A stretch of DNA of 17,245 bases from an uncultured Enterocloster sp. (GCA_944382045.1 CALWMT010000022.1:1-17245), one strand, 5' to 3'; shown: positions 7,102 to 15,282, numbered from the stretch's first letter. Notes: generated from the sequence alone by a model not told the origin. Made by a program: numbers and translations.

Positions 7102-7130
7102 ATTATATCCCGTCATCCTCTCAAATGCAA
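7102..7130 (-). promoter_or_regulatory. Promoter of the lipoprotein-glyS operon
   Basis: The minus strand shows TATAAT (7102-7107), a 17-bp spacer and TTGCAT (7125-7130), beginning 7 bp after the recO stop codon. The -10 is perfect; the -35 matches only TTG. It excludes the in-frame upstream ATG at 7116 as a start for the lipoprotein on this transcript. Confidence 0.78.
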
Positions 7131-7137
7131 GGTTTTA

Positions 7138-7818
7138 TCACGAATTTGTGTCTCCGCCGGGACTCGAAAGCGCTTTTAAGCTCTCCAGGATCTCCAGCGA
7201 GCGGAAGGAGTGACGGATAAACCGCCGCCGGGAGGCCTCCACGACCCTCTCAAATTCCTTTAGCGGCCCCTCCTTAAGCGTAAAGCGGTACAGCCTTTGA
7301 ACCGGTGCTGTGATCACATATTCCCAGGCATAGGCACAGGCCTCCGACACGGCCTCCGGGGGCGTCTGCGTATACTGCCCATCAATCACCAGCGCCCGGA
7401 GCTCAAAAACTCTCTGCACCAGCCGGTTGGGAATCGAGGGCTTCCCCAGGGCCTTCAAGGACACATAAACCAGCTTTAAAAGCTCTGAGCCGTCCATATT
7501 CTCCTGGGAAAGAAACGCTGCCACCTCCAAAAAATAGGAGCCAAAGCAGGCAGCCTCCACATCCAGGGACAGCTCCTCAAAATACTCTGAAATCTGAGCC
7601 CCATGAAGCGTATAGGCAGTCCGCCCCTCATAGACGGAAAAAACGCCAAAGGCAAAGGTCCGGCTGGCAGCCATCAGGGGACTTCCTGGTCTTCTGGCCC
7701 CATGGGCAAAGGCCGTAATTTTTCCCCTCTCGCGGGTCAGAAGAACCAGGCGCCTGTCATATTCACCTGATGGCGCAGAGAGAAGGACCATGCCTGTCAC
7801 AGACTCGCTCTCCCGCAT
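7138..7818 (-). CDS. recO: DNA repair protein RecO
   Basis: RecO anneals single strands and, with RecR, loads RecA on SSB-coated DNA in RecF-pathway repair. The 226-residue protein has the N-terminal OB-fold start: VTGMVLLSAPSGEYDRRLVLLTRERGKITAFAHGARRPGSPLMA (about 7-50), a strong family match. A helical C-terminal domain ends ILESLKALSSPGG. The zinc-finger cysteines seen in many RecO proteins are absent; only one Cys (SEACAYAW) is near that site, as seems normal for some clostridial forms. The start at 7818 follows GGGGGAG closely. era lies upstream with a 99-nt gap, and the promoter for the next operon begins right after its stop. Both neighbours fit the conserved era-recO-glyS cluster. 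Confidence 0.94.
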   Translation of the reverse strand: MRESESVTGMVLLSAPSGEYDRRLVLLTRERGKITAFAHGARRPGSPLMAASRTFAFGVFSVYEGRTAYTLHGAQISEYFEELSLDVEAACFGSYFLEVAAFLSQENMDGSELLKLVYVSLKALGKPSIPNRLVQRVFELRALVIDGQYTQTPPEAVSEACAYAWEYVITAPVQRLYRFTLKEGPLKEFERVVEASRRRFIRHSFRSLEILESLKALSSPGGDTNS

Positions 7819-7898
7819 CCTTCTCCCCCTTCCTCGCAGAAATATCCCCCCTGGATCTTCCCTTCCAGCGGTCTTTCCATTGTATTTCCATCATACTC

Positions 7899-7912
7899 GT
7901 TGTAAATACAAC
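7899..7912. repeat. Palindrome GTTGTA-aa-TACAAC between era and recO
   Basis: Six-bp perfect arms with a 2-bp centre lie just past the era stop codon. A second TTGTATTT (plus strand 7880-7887) forms a wider 8-bp inverted repeat with one arm. It is operator-like, but no good promoter could be assigned here; a TATGAT at about 7890-7895 lacks a -35. Confidence 0.4.
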
Positions 7913-7917
7913 ATCTT

Positions 7918-8829
7918 TTAGAGATCCTTTACATTATACCCATAATTTTTCATATAAAGCTCGCTGTCCCGCCACTCCCGGCGCACCTTCACCCAGAGCT
8001 GCAGATTCACCTTGGCATCCATCATGTGCTCGATTTCCCGGCGGGCATCCGAGCCGATCCTTTTGAGCATCGCCCCGCCCTTGCCTATGACAATTCCCTT
8101 GTGGGAATCCTTTTCACAGATAATGCTGGCCTCCACATCGATAATCCCGTTGGGACGCTCCTGCATCTTCTCTATGGTCACCGCAATTCCGTGGGGAATC
8201 TCATCGCTCAGAAGGCGGAGGGCCTTCTCGCGGATCAGCTCTGCCGCGATCTGGCGCATCGGCTGGTCCGTGACGGTCTCCTCATCATAAAACTGCGGCC
8301 CCTCCGGCAGATACTTAAAAAGGAGAGAAAGGAGCAGCTCCTTGTTTGTCTCCTTCAGGGCAGACAGAGGCACGATCTCCGCAAAATCACACACATCCTT
8401 ATACACATCAATGTATGTCAGGATATCCTCCCTCTTCTTCAGCTTATCAATTTTATTGATCACCAGAATAACAGGAATATTGGTCTTTCCCAGCTCCTCC
8501 GCAATATGGCGCTCCCCTGCTCCGATGAAGGTGGTGGGCTCCACCAGCCAGAGAATCACATCCACCTCCTGGAAGGTATGCTCCGCCGCGCTCACCATAT
8601 ACTCGCCAAGCTTATTCTTTGCCTTGTGAATTCCCGGCGTATCCAAAAAAACAATCTGCCCCCGAGAATCCGTATAGATTGTCCGTATCTGGTTACGGGT
8701 AGTCTGAGGCTTATCCGAGGTGATCGCGATCTTCTGTCCGATCAGATGGTTCATCAGCGTGGACTTTCCCACATTCGGTCTTCCTACCAGGGCCACAAAG
8801 CCCGATTTCTTTTGTGCCATATCTTCCAT
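7918..8829 (-). CDS. era: GTPase Era
   Basis: Era is an essential membrane-associated GTPase that binds the 3' end of 16S rRNA and assists 30S subunit assembly. The 303-residue frame shows G1 GRPNVGKST (16-24), switch region KPQTTRNQIRTIYT, G3 DTPG (63-66), G4 NKID (125-128) and G5 SAL (156-158). A C-terminal KH RNA-binding domain has VIGKGG (247-252). It ends ELYMKNYGYNVKDL, a full-length Era. Two starts are plausible: 8829 (AGGAG 12 nt upstream) and 8820, giving MAQKKSGF, with AGGA 8 nt upstream. Homologs usually begin only a few residues before KSGF, so the shorter one may be real. It lies 39 nt after the M16C peptidase gene and upstream of recO. Confidence 0.97.
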   Translation of the reverse strand: MEDMAQKKSGFVALVGRPNVGKSTLMNHLIGQKIAITSDKPQTTRNQIRTIYTDSRGQIVFLDTPGIHKAKNKLGEYMVSAAEHTFQEVDVILWLVEPTTFIGAGERHIAEELGKTNIPVILVINKIDKLKKREDILTYIDVYKDVCDFAEIVPLSALKETNKELLLSLLFKYLPEGPQFYDEETVTDQPMRQIAAELIREKALRLLSDEIPHGIAVTIEKMQERPNGIIDVEASIICEKDSHKGIVIGKGGAMLKRIGSDARREIEHMMDAKVNLQLWVKVRREWRDSELYMKNYGYNVKDL

Positions 8830-8868
8830 CCTACTTTTTGTCTCCTTTTCCTTGAATGGCAGAATGTC

Positions 8869-11811
8869 TCAGTGATACAAGCTTTCTGTTGTGCAGAACA
8901 TACCGCTGCTTTCCCGGATCTGTCCGCCGTTTCCAATCGCACACAGGGCGTCTGTTTTCAAAATCTCCTCCAGAATGCCAGCCAGCGCCTGGATATCTGC
9001 CTGGCTTACATTTAGGATCTCCTCTCTCTCCCTCTGCACCTCCTGGTCCGTCACGCCGGAGAGACAGGCAGACAGATTCCGCGCGCCCTTTGCCGCCGGT
9101 GTAAGGGGAGCGTCCACCTCACTCATGGTTCCAATCACATAGCGGGTCATATCCCGCTCGTCGGCTGCAAACTGGCGCAGATAATCCGGAATTCCCTCGT
9201 ACGTGCTGTTTGTTCCGGAAAGCCCAGGATCCCGGTAGGACACCAGATAGCCCTTTCCATAGCGGCTGAATCCGCTCATGCATCCATACGCGCCCCCCTT
9301 TACCCGCAGATTCGTCCACAGGTAATCATAATTCAAAATCACCTTCAGCACTCTGAGCGCTCCCGTATAATGCTCCGGTGCAAAATGGCCGCAGCGGGCC
9401 ACATAATTTACCTGGGATGCCGTGGCAAAGCCTTCGTTCTTATTCCTCCTCTCAAAGGAGAAGGGGTGCTTTTGAACAGGAGTCTTAAACAGCCTCTCCT
9501 TAAAGGCGGCCAGCTCCCCTGGCAGATACCCATACCCTTCCGCATCCGCGGTATAGCTCACCAGGAAATTGCCCTCTGCAAACAGCTGCTCCGCCGTATT
9601 TTTTAATTTATCTGCCAATTTTTTCCGATATTCGGGCTCTTTTCCATATCTTCTTGCGGCATTCTCCAAAAATTGATAATATCCAATTCCTCCAACACTG
9701 TCATCAAAGGCAGATGCGGCGTCAAAATAGGAGGAGGCCCGGCCCACCGCCGCCCCGTGAAAGCCATTTTCCATCTTCATCCGCGCCCGGGAGCAGGTCT
9801 CATCCAGAATCTCTCCCAGCCGTTTTTCGTCATCCAGCTGTGATTTCGTGAGGATCTCCCCGATCACAGAAAAGGCAAACGGCAGCCTGGCATATAGGAC
9901 CTTAGCCTTCGCACAGAAAAAGCCCTGAAACGCCCCGTCCCGTCCTGGGTAGGAGACCACAGAGAAATCAATGCCCCCGCTGTTCAGATAGATCTCACTG
10001 CTCAGATCCTGATAGGTGTGTTCCTCCGTATTTACATAGCCCAGGATAGATTTCAGCAGCCCCACATAGGGGAGATCCTCCTGAGGCACTGCCATGGCAT
10101 CAAACAGAATCCGCAGATATCCGATTCCCGAGGTGAAGAGGGGCGTATGAATTACCCTGACGCCTGCCTCCTTCTTCTCCTCATACACAAAGCGGCTTCC
10201 CTCGCGGGCGATGTCCCCCCGGGACAGCATCGGTATCTTTTCCAGATCCTCCGGGCGGGAGGGCTCCTCCTGGTACGCCTTCAGTGCCCTCGTCTCCTCT
10301 GCGAGGCCTGCAAGCTCCTTTGCGGAGAGCGCCGCCCTGCGCTCTGCCAGCGCATCCGCCAGTGCCTTCTCCTCGCGGGCTGTCTGCCCTGGGCTGGGGC
10401 TCACCGTGAGGACTGCCTCATGGGGATTGTCCAGAAGAAAGCTCCGGATCAGGCCCTCAAAATATCCCTTCTCCACGCCCTCCCTTAAGGCATCAAAGGT
10501 CTTCTGATAGCAGAGGTGGAGCATAGGGTCCCCGTCATAGAGCCAGCTGTCCATGCACCAGAGGCCGTACATGAGCCCCTTGGGCGCCGAGCCGTAGTCT
10601 GCCTCCCTGTAGCGGAATTCGTAATAGTTCAGCCCCGCAAGCAGGCTCTTCTTGTCGATTCCCTGATCTGCCAGGCGCCTTAAGACTGACTTGACCACGG
10701 ACAGGAATTCCTCCTTCTGCTCCCGCTCCGCATTCTTGGCGATCACGGAAAAATATGGCTGGAGAATTCCATTTTCATATCCGCCCAAAATATCCTGTCC
10801 AATATGCGCATCGATCAGCGCCTGCTTTAAGGGAGCTCCCGGCGCGTGGATCAGTGCATACTCCAGGATCTGAAAGCCCACATAGAGCTCTGGATCCAGA
10901 TCAGTGCCCACCACCGTATTGATGGAGAGATAGGTCTTGGCCCTTGTGCTCTCCTCCTCTGTGATCGAGTAGGTGATCTCCTCGTCCACCGGCCTCTCAA
11001 AGGCCCTCTGCAGGGGAATCGCAGACTGCGCCTTGCAGTCTGCTCGGTCGTATCCGCTCAGGTATGCCCGATCCAGCCACTCCAGCTTTTCGGCCATATC
11101 CATATTTCCATAGAGATAAATGTAGCTGTTGGCGGGATGGTAGTAATTCTTGTGAAAATCGATAAATTTTTCATAGGTCAGGGACGGAATCTCCGCCGGG
11201 TCCCCGCCGGACTCATACTGATACGGTGTATCCGGGAACAAAATCCGGCGCGTATATCGGTCCAGCACGCTCTCCGGCGAGGAAAATGCCCCCTTCATCT
11301 CATTGTACACCACGCCATTGATCGTAAGAGGCGCCTCCGGGTCCTGCAGCTCATAATGCCAGCCCTCCTGCCTAAAAATCTTCGGCTCGCGGTAAATCGA
11401 CGGATGAAAGACTCCATCGAGATATACATCCATGAGATTCTGAAAATCCTTATCATTGCAGCTTGCCACCGGATACACCGTCTTATCCGGATACGTCATG
11501 GCATTCAAAAAGGTGTTGAGGGATCCCTTGACCAGCTCCACAAAGGGATCCTTCACAGGAAATTTCTCAGAGCCCTCCAGCACGCTGTGCTCCAAAATAT
11601 GGGGAAGGCCTGTGCTGTCGTCCGGCGGCGTGCGGAAGCCGATAAAAAACACCTTGTTCTCGTCCTCATTCGCCATAAGAAAAACGCGGGCGCCGCTCTT
11701 TTTGTGTTCCAGCACAATTCCCTGGGAATCCATCTCCTCAATGCGTCTCTCCGTCACAAATTGATACGCGGAAAGCGCCTTTATCTGTTCTAATTTTCTC
11801 TCATCCGCCAT
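8869..11811 (-). CDS. M16C-family zinc metallopeptidase (presequence-protease type)
   Basis: This 980-residue inverted-zincin peptidase belongs to the pitrilysin/insulinase clan and resembles mitochondrial presequence protease and its bacterial relatives, which degrade short peptides inside a closed chamber. The motif HILEH gives zinc ligands His71 and His75 and catalytic Glu74; VVYNEMKGAFSSPE supplies the third ligand Glu171. Two homologous halves joined by a helical linker (about 460-530) are expected, and the C-terminal half contains GGAYGCMSGFSRYGKGYLVS. No signal peptide is visible, so it is probably cytoplasmic. The frame extends to an ATG at 11892, inside the previous gene, but 11811 has AGGAG 8 nt upstream and gives the family-like MADERKLEQIKAL start. 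The gap to the YdcF gene is 26 nt. The physiological substrate is unknown. Confidence 0.93.
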   Translation of the reverse strand: MADERKLEQIKALSAYQFVTERRIEEMDSQGIVLEHKKSGARVFLMANEDENKVFFIGFRTPPDDSTGLPHILEHSVLEGSEKFPVKDPFVELVKGSLNTFLNAMTYPDKTVYPVASCNDKDFQNLMDVYLDGVFHPSIYREPKIFRQEGWHYELQDPEAPLTINGVVYNEMKGAFSSPESVLDRYTRRILFPDTPYQYESGGDPAEIPSLTYEKFIDFHKNYYHPANSYIYLYGNMDMAEKLEWLDRAYLSGYDRADCKAQSAIPLQRAFERPVDEEITYSITEEESTRAKTYLSINTVVGTDLDPELYVGFQILEYALIHAPGAPLKQALIDAHIGQDILGGYENGILQPYFSVIAKNAEREQKEEFLSVVKSVLRRLADQGIDKKSLLAGLNYYEFRYREADYGSAPKGLMYGLWCMDSWLYDGDPMLHLCYQKTFDALREGVEKGYFEGLIRSFLLDNPHEAVLTVSPSPGQTAREEKALADALAERRAALSAKELAGLAEETRALKAYQEEPSRPEDLEKIPMLSRGDIAREGSRFVYEEKKEAGVRVIHTPLFTSGIGYLRILFDAMAVPQEDLPYVGLLKSILGYVNTEEHTYQDLSSEIYLNSGGIDFSVVSYPGRDGAFQGFFCAKAKVLYARLPFAFSVIGEILTKSQLDDEKRLGEILDETCSRARMKMENGFHGAAVGRASSYFDAASAFDDSVGGIGYYQFLENAARRYGKEPEYRKKLADKLKNTAEQLFAEGNFLVSYTADAEGYGYLPGELAAFKERLFKTPVQKHPFSFERRNKNEGFATASQVNYVARCGHFAPEHYTGALRVLKVILNYDYLWTNLRVKGGAYGCMSGFSRYGKGYLVSYRDPGLSGTNSTYEGIPDYLRQFAADERDMTRYVIGTMSEVDAPLTPAAKGARNLSACLSGVTDQEVQREREEILNVSQADIQALAGILEEILKTDALCAIGNGGQIRESSGMFCTTESLYH

Positions 11812-11837
11812 ATACGTCTCTCCTATCTCGCGTTTTT

Positions 11838-12665
11838 CTACATGTTGCCCATTAATCGGTCTTTTATAATAGATGCCCACTCCCTGACACACAGGTGGAC
11901 AAACAGCACCGGATCAGAATCCGCTGAGATTCCATATACATTTTCCAGGCCCCACCGCTCAGCTGTCAGCCGCGCGCGGAAAATATGGTAATTGCTCGTG
12001 AGAATTCCGATCTCCTCCGGCCGGTCCGCCGCCACCAGATAGCGGCCGGGAACCTTCTGCGGCATCATGGGCGGTCTTTTGAGGCGCTCCAGCTCTGTAT
12101 GGCGCTCGATCAGAACCTTGCTGTAGGCAATATTTTCCACCGTGCTCACGGAGCGCTCCTCTAAAAGCATGTTCTCCGGTTTTACCCCGTTATATACCAG
12201 ATAATCATACATGACCCGCGCCTCGCTCTTTGCCTCCCCCGGCGCCTTCCCGCCGGACAGGATCAGAATGGTATCGGGATTTTTTTCCGTATACGCAATG
12301 GCCTTATCCAGACGCTTCTTTAAGGTATCGCTGACCGTGTGCTCCTTTCCCATAGCTCCCAGGACAATCACGTAATCCAGGCCGCCATGATCCGACGCCG
12401 CAGCTCCCCAGAACACCAGGGCACAGGTCACCAGCAGGCTCACAAGCCCTGCAAGGCAGGTGGTAACAACGCTGACAGGCACCCACAGGGGAATCTGCTC
12501 CCGATTTTTGACATAATACCATTTCCCATAAACCAAAAAGAGCAGCAGGGCAGAAAAAAACAGCCAGATAAAGGCAAAGGAGGTGCCAATGCCCGCATAC
12601 AGGACAATTACTGCAAAATATACAGCACACAGCACTGCCATGCCTATCAGAATCCCTTCAACCAT
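11838..12665 (-). CDS. YdcF/DUF218-family membrane protein (ElyC/SanA-like)
   Basis: The 275-residue protein has three hydrophobic segments (about 3-23, 27-46 and 60-88) and then a DUF218 domain (about 97-265). Seen motifs are DYVIVLGA, LILSGGKAPGEAKSEA, a GVKPENMLLEERSVSTVENI stretch and ILTSNYHIFRARLTAERWGL, the conserved core of the family. Relatives (ElyC, SanA, YdcF) affect envelope integrity or antibiotic and detergent tolerance in enterobacteria, but no biochemical role is established for this branch. The domain probably faces outward from the membrane; that is inference. AGGAGG 7 nt before the ATG at 12665 fixes the start. A segment near 187-212, rich in Pro and Arg (KRPPMMPQKVPGR), looks like a lineage insertion between the two core motifs. 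Confidence 0.88.
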   Translation of the reverse strand: MVEGILIGMAVLCAVYFAVIVLYAGIGTSFAFIWLFFSALLLFLVYGKWYYVKNREQIPLWVPVSVVTTCLAGLVSLLVTCALVFWGAAASDHGGLDYVIVLGAMGKEHTVSDTLKKRLDKAIAYTEKNPDTILILSGGKAPGEAKSEARVMYDYLVYNGVKPENMLLEERSVSTVENIAYSKVLIERHTELERLKRPPMMPQKVPGRYLVAADRPEEIGILTSNYHIFRARLTAERWGLENVYGISADSDPVLFVHLCVREWASIIKDRLMGNM

Positions 12666-12721
12666 ACGGCCGCCTCCTGTCGATTGCTCCGATCCCTGCT
12701 TCCCGCCGCACAGCCCCTGGG

Positions 12722-13954
12722 CTAAACGGCATCAGTCCTTTTCCGCAGGATATCATACACTTCCACGTCTGCTCCCAGATCCACCCAAAGCCGCTGCCGG
12801 GGATGCGGAGCGCTCTCCTGTGCATTGCCCTCTTCATCCCGTATTTCCCGGACAACCGCCTGGAGATTCCTCCCATCCGGCTTCATCACCTCAATGGTCT
12901 CTCCAAGAGAAAATTTGTTCTTCTGCTCGATCCTAAAGGAGCCCTTGGGTCCAATCTCCTCCACTGTACCCAGGTAGGTATAGTTCTTTACATACGTATT
13001 GCTGTGATAGATCTGCGCGTCCTCCGTGGGCTTCCCAAAATAGAATCCGGTGGTAAATTCCCGATAGGTGCACTTTCCTATCTCCTCCTTATACCACTCC
13101 ATATGCTCCCGGTACAGGGCTGGCTCCCTCTGAAAATCGTCAATCGCCCTCCGGTATGTCCGCGCCACTGCCGCCACATAGAGGGCGGTCTTCATCCGCC
13201 CCTCAATTTTAAAGCTGTCAATCCCTGCCTCCACAAGCTCCGGGATATGCTCGATCATGCACAGATCCTTGGAATTAAAGATATAGGTCCCCCGCTCCCC
13301 CTCGTAGACCGGCATATATTCCCCAGGACGGGTTTCCTCCACCAGGGAGTACTTCCAGCGGCAGGGGTGAGTGCAGGCCCCCTGGTTGGCATCCCGGCCA
13401 GCCAGAAAATTGCTCAGCAGACAGCGTCCCGAATAGGAAATACACATGGCACCGTGGACAAAGCTCTCTATCTCCATATCTGCAGGGATATGCGCCCGGA
13501 TCTGCCGAATCTCCTCCAGGGAGAGCTCCCGGGCCGATACCACGCGCTTTGCCCCCAGCCTGTGCCAAAATTGGTATGTACCATAATTGGTGTTGTTTGC
13601 CTGGGTGCTGATGTGGATGTCCGTCTGCGGCAGGATCCTTCTCGCAATATCAAATATTCCGGGATCCGATATGATCAGAGCATCCGGCTTCACCTGCCGC
13701 AGCTCTTCAAAATAAGCCTCCACCCCCGGAAGATCCTCGTTATGCGCCAAAATATTGGCTGTCACGTAGACTTTAACTCCCCTCTCATGGGCAAAGGCAA
13801 TTCCCTCCCGCATCTCTTCAATTGAAAAATTGTGGGCCTTCGCCCGAAGGCCGAAGGCCTCACCGCCGATGTACACTGCATCCGCGCCATAGACCACGGC
13901 TGTCCTCAGTACATCCAGGCTTCCGGCGGGTATCAATAATTCTGTCTTTCTCAT
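12722..13954 (-). CDS. trhP: U32-family tRNA uridine-34 hydroxylase (TrhP type)
   Basis: U32 proteins were first called collagenase-like peptidases, but the TrhP branch (E. coli YegQ, B. subtilis YrrN/YrrO) makes 5-hydroxyuridine at tRNA position 34. The 410-residue sequence starts KTELLIPAGSLDVLRTAVVYGADAVYIGG and has four conserved Cys (171, 178, 194, 198) in CISYSGRC and CTHPCR, expected to bind an iron-sulfur cluster. GTYIFNSKDLCMIEHIPEL and IDSFKIEGRMKT mark the YegQ/YrrO group. The C-terminal part (about 320-405) is a small beta domain. It lies 33 nt after trmR, whose product methylates the hydroxyl, so the pair makes 5-methoxyuridine. AGGAG 6 nt before the ATG supports the start. The subfamily is assigned by motif and context; another U32 role (for example RlhA-like) is less likely. 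Confidence 0.87.
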   Translation of the reverse strand: MRKTELLIPAGSLDVLRTAVVYGADAVYIGGEAFGLRAKAHNFSIEEMREGIAFAHERGVKVYVTANILAHNEDLPGVEAYFEELRQVKPDALIISDPGIFDIARRILPQTDIHISTQANNTNYGTYQFWHRLGAKRVVSARELSLEEIRQIRAHIPADMEIESFVHGAMCISYSGRCLLSNFLAGRDANQGACTHPCRWKYSLVEETRPGEYMPVYEGERGTYIFNSKDLCMIEHIPELVEAGIDSFKIEGRMKTALYVAAVARTYRRAIDDFQREPALYREHMEWYKEEIGKCTYREFTTGFYFGKPTEDAQIYHSNTYVKNYTYLGTVEEIGPKGSFRIEQKNKFSLGETIEVMKPDGRNLQAVVREIRDEEGNAQESAPHPRQRLWVDLGADVEVYDILRKRTDAV

Positions 13955-13987
13955 CTTTCTCTCCTGCCGGGCTCTCCGGCCCCTTGC

Positions 13988-14635
13988 TTACTGCCTCTTA
14001 ACACTTACTGCCACCCCATCCCCCACAGAGAGGATGGCTGTCTCCAGCGCCTCATGGTGCTTCAGCTCATAGAGATATTCCCGCATCCGGCTGTGAATGG
14101 TCCTGCTTCTCCGGGGAAGGGCAAACCGTGACAGGGCTGCCTCCCCATCCTGAAGCACATTGTCGGAGACGAGCACTCCGCCAGCCGGCATCAGCGCAAG
14201 AATCCCCGGAAGCCAGGCCGCATACTGTCCCTTGGCCGCGTCCAGAAATACGAAATCAAAGCTCCTTCCTGCCAGGCGCTCCAGCCATTCCCCCGCATCC
14301 CCCTCGAGAAGGGTAATGCGCTCCTCTGCCCCGGCCCTGCGGAAGTTTTCCCTGGCCGCGGGAATTCTCTTCTCATACTTTTCAATGGTTGTGATATGAC
14401 AGTTCTCCGGCATCACCCGGCACATGAGCAGAGAGGAATACCCCACTGCTGTTCCGATCTCCAAAATATTGGAGGGAGCGGCTGCCGTGATGAGCGTCCT
14501 GAGAAGAGCCCCTGTCTCTCTGCGGATGATGGGGACAAGCGCTTCCCTGGCCTCCTCTTCAATAGAATCCAGCAGGCTTCCCTGGCTGGATTCAAGTGAA
14601 TCTATATATTCTGTAATCCTCGGATTTACTATCAT
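13988..14635 (-). CDS. trmR: SAM-dependent O-methyltransferase, TrmR type (tRNA 5-hydroxyuridine)
   Basis: The 215-residue protein is a class I methyltransferase of the catechol O-methyltransferase family. Motif I is LEIGTAVGYSS (58-68), and FDFVFLDAAKGQY (126-138) carries Asp132, which with Asp158-Asn159 of VSDNVL forms the usual metal site. In B. subtilis the homolog YrrM (TrmR) converts 5-hydroxyuridine-34 to 5-methoxyuridine, broadening wobble decoding. Neighbours match that system: MltG-like gene upstream and U32 hydroxylase downstream. Its ATG overlaps the previous stop codon as ATGA (14632-14635), giving translational coupling; GGGGAAGAGG upstream can serve as ribosome binding site. 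By sequence alone it could act on another catechol-like substrate; context makes TrmR the best call. Confidence 0.88.
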   Translation of the reverse strand: MIVNPRITEYIDSLESSQGSLLDSIEEEAREALVPIIRRETGALLRTLITAAAPSNILEIGTAVGYSSLLMCRVMPENCHITTIEKYEKRIPAARENFRRAGAEERITLLEGDAGEWLERLAGRSFDFVFLDAAKGQYAAWLPGILALMPAGGVLVSDNVLQDGEAALSRFALPRRSRTIHSRMREYLYELKHHEALETAILSVGDGVAVSVKRQ

Positions 14636-15282
14636 GGAGCCTCTTCCCCGGCAGCATCTGCAATCCAGCCGCCCTCTTCTTCCATCTCTTCTTCGGCGCT
14701 CTCCTCTCCGCCTATGTCCCCGCTGCCTTCTTCCTGCTCCTCATAAAGCGCAGCGGCAGGAACGCCTGCGGCCTCTGCCGGCAGGCCTTCTGCCGCAGAA
14801 GCGTCTGTGGTCAGAGCGGCTTCTGTCTCTGCTGACAGGGCATCCTCCGATGCCGGAGCAGCCGTGGTCTCCGGGGCTGCCTGCGTCTCCTGCACGAGGT
14901 CCTCCTTTGGCGCTTCATTGAGAATCTGCAGGATCTCCTTGGAGGTCATAGAGGTGTTGAGTGTATAGGTTCCCGGATAAATATCGCTGTAGTCGTAGAA
15001 CATTCCCTGGAATACAAAAGCAAACTCATTGGTAATCAGGCCGTACTCCGCCAGGAGGGCGGCTGTGTCCCTCAGGGAATCATCCGGAGATATATCCACC
15101 TGCACATCCCTTCCAGGCTCCTCATCCACTGCCTCCGCGTAAAAAATCTCATGGCCAAAGGCAAAGCCCCGGGTCACTGCCTCATACAGCAGAAGGATAA
15201 TCAGCGCATAGACAATCAGCTTGACCGATATGCAGATGACCGCGGTGGTTATTTTGTTGATCTCCCTGGTGGTTCTGCTCAT
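14632..15282 (-). CDS. Membrane protein with MltG/YceG N-terminal domain but no catalytic domain
   Basis: The 216-residue protein has an N-terminal cytoplasmic stub, one TM segment (about 13-35), then a region like the LysM-like subdomain of MltG: VQVDISPDDSLRDTAALLAE (61-80), GLITNEFAFVFQG, YPGTYTLNTSMTSKEILQIL (102-121). Full MltG (about 330-380 residues) cleaves nascent glycan to end strand synthesis using a catalytic Glu in a following domain. Here that domain is absent; residues 123-216 are a low-complexity Ala/Glu tail with no Lys or Arg after Lys126, ending GEEAP. It occupies the place of mltG (yrrL) just upstream of trmR, so it is probably a degenerate or repurposed paralog. AAGGAGG 7 nt before the ATG is a strong start. 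The reading frame appears intact, with no sign of a broken downstream half. Confidence 0.8.
   Translation of the reverse strand: MSRTTREINKITTAVICISVKLIVYALIILLLYEAVTRGFAFGHEIFYAEAVDEEPGRDVQVDISPDDSLRDTAALLAEYGLITNEFAFVFQGMFYDYSDIYPGTYTLNTSMTSKEILQILNEAPKEDLVQETQAAPETTAAPASEDALSAETEAALTTDASAAEGLPAEAAGVPAAALYEEQEEGSGDIGGEESAEEEMEEEGGWIADAAGEEAP

Noticed and set aside
7883..7912. Promoter for recO using TATGAT as -10
   Set aside because: No -35-like hexamer lies 15-19 bp upstream; TTGTAT is only 10 bp away.
8026..9015. Long plus-strand open frame (329 codons) opposite era and the end of the M16C gene
   Set aside because: It is antisense to well-identified genes, has low-complexity His/Leu/Arg-rich translation and no ribosome binding site. 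Such frames arise from codon bias on the other strand.
10846..11793. Plus-strand open frame of 315 codons opposite the M16C peptidase
   Set aside because: It covers the zinc-site-encoding region of the peptidase; its translation is rich in Ile/His/Arg without any domain pattern.
12803..13825. Plus-strand open frame of 340 codons opposite the U32 gene
   Set aside because: It mirrors a strongly supported coding region, with no recognisable motif and no proper start site.
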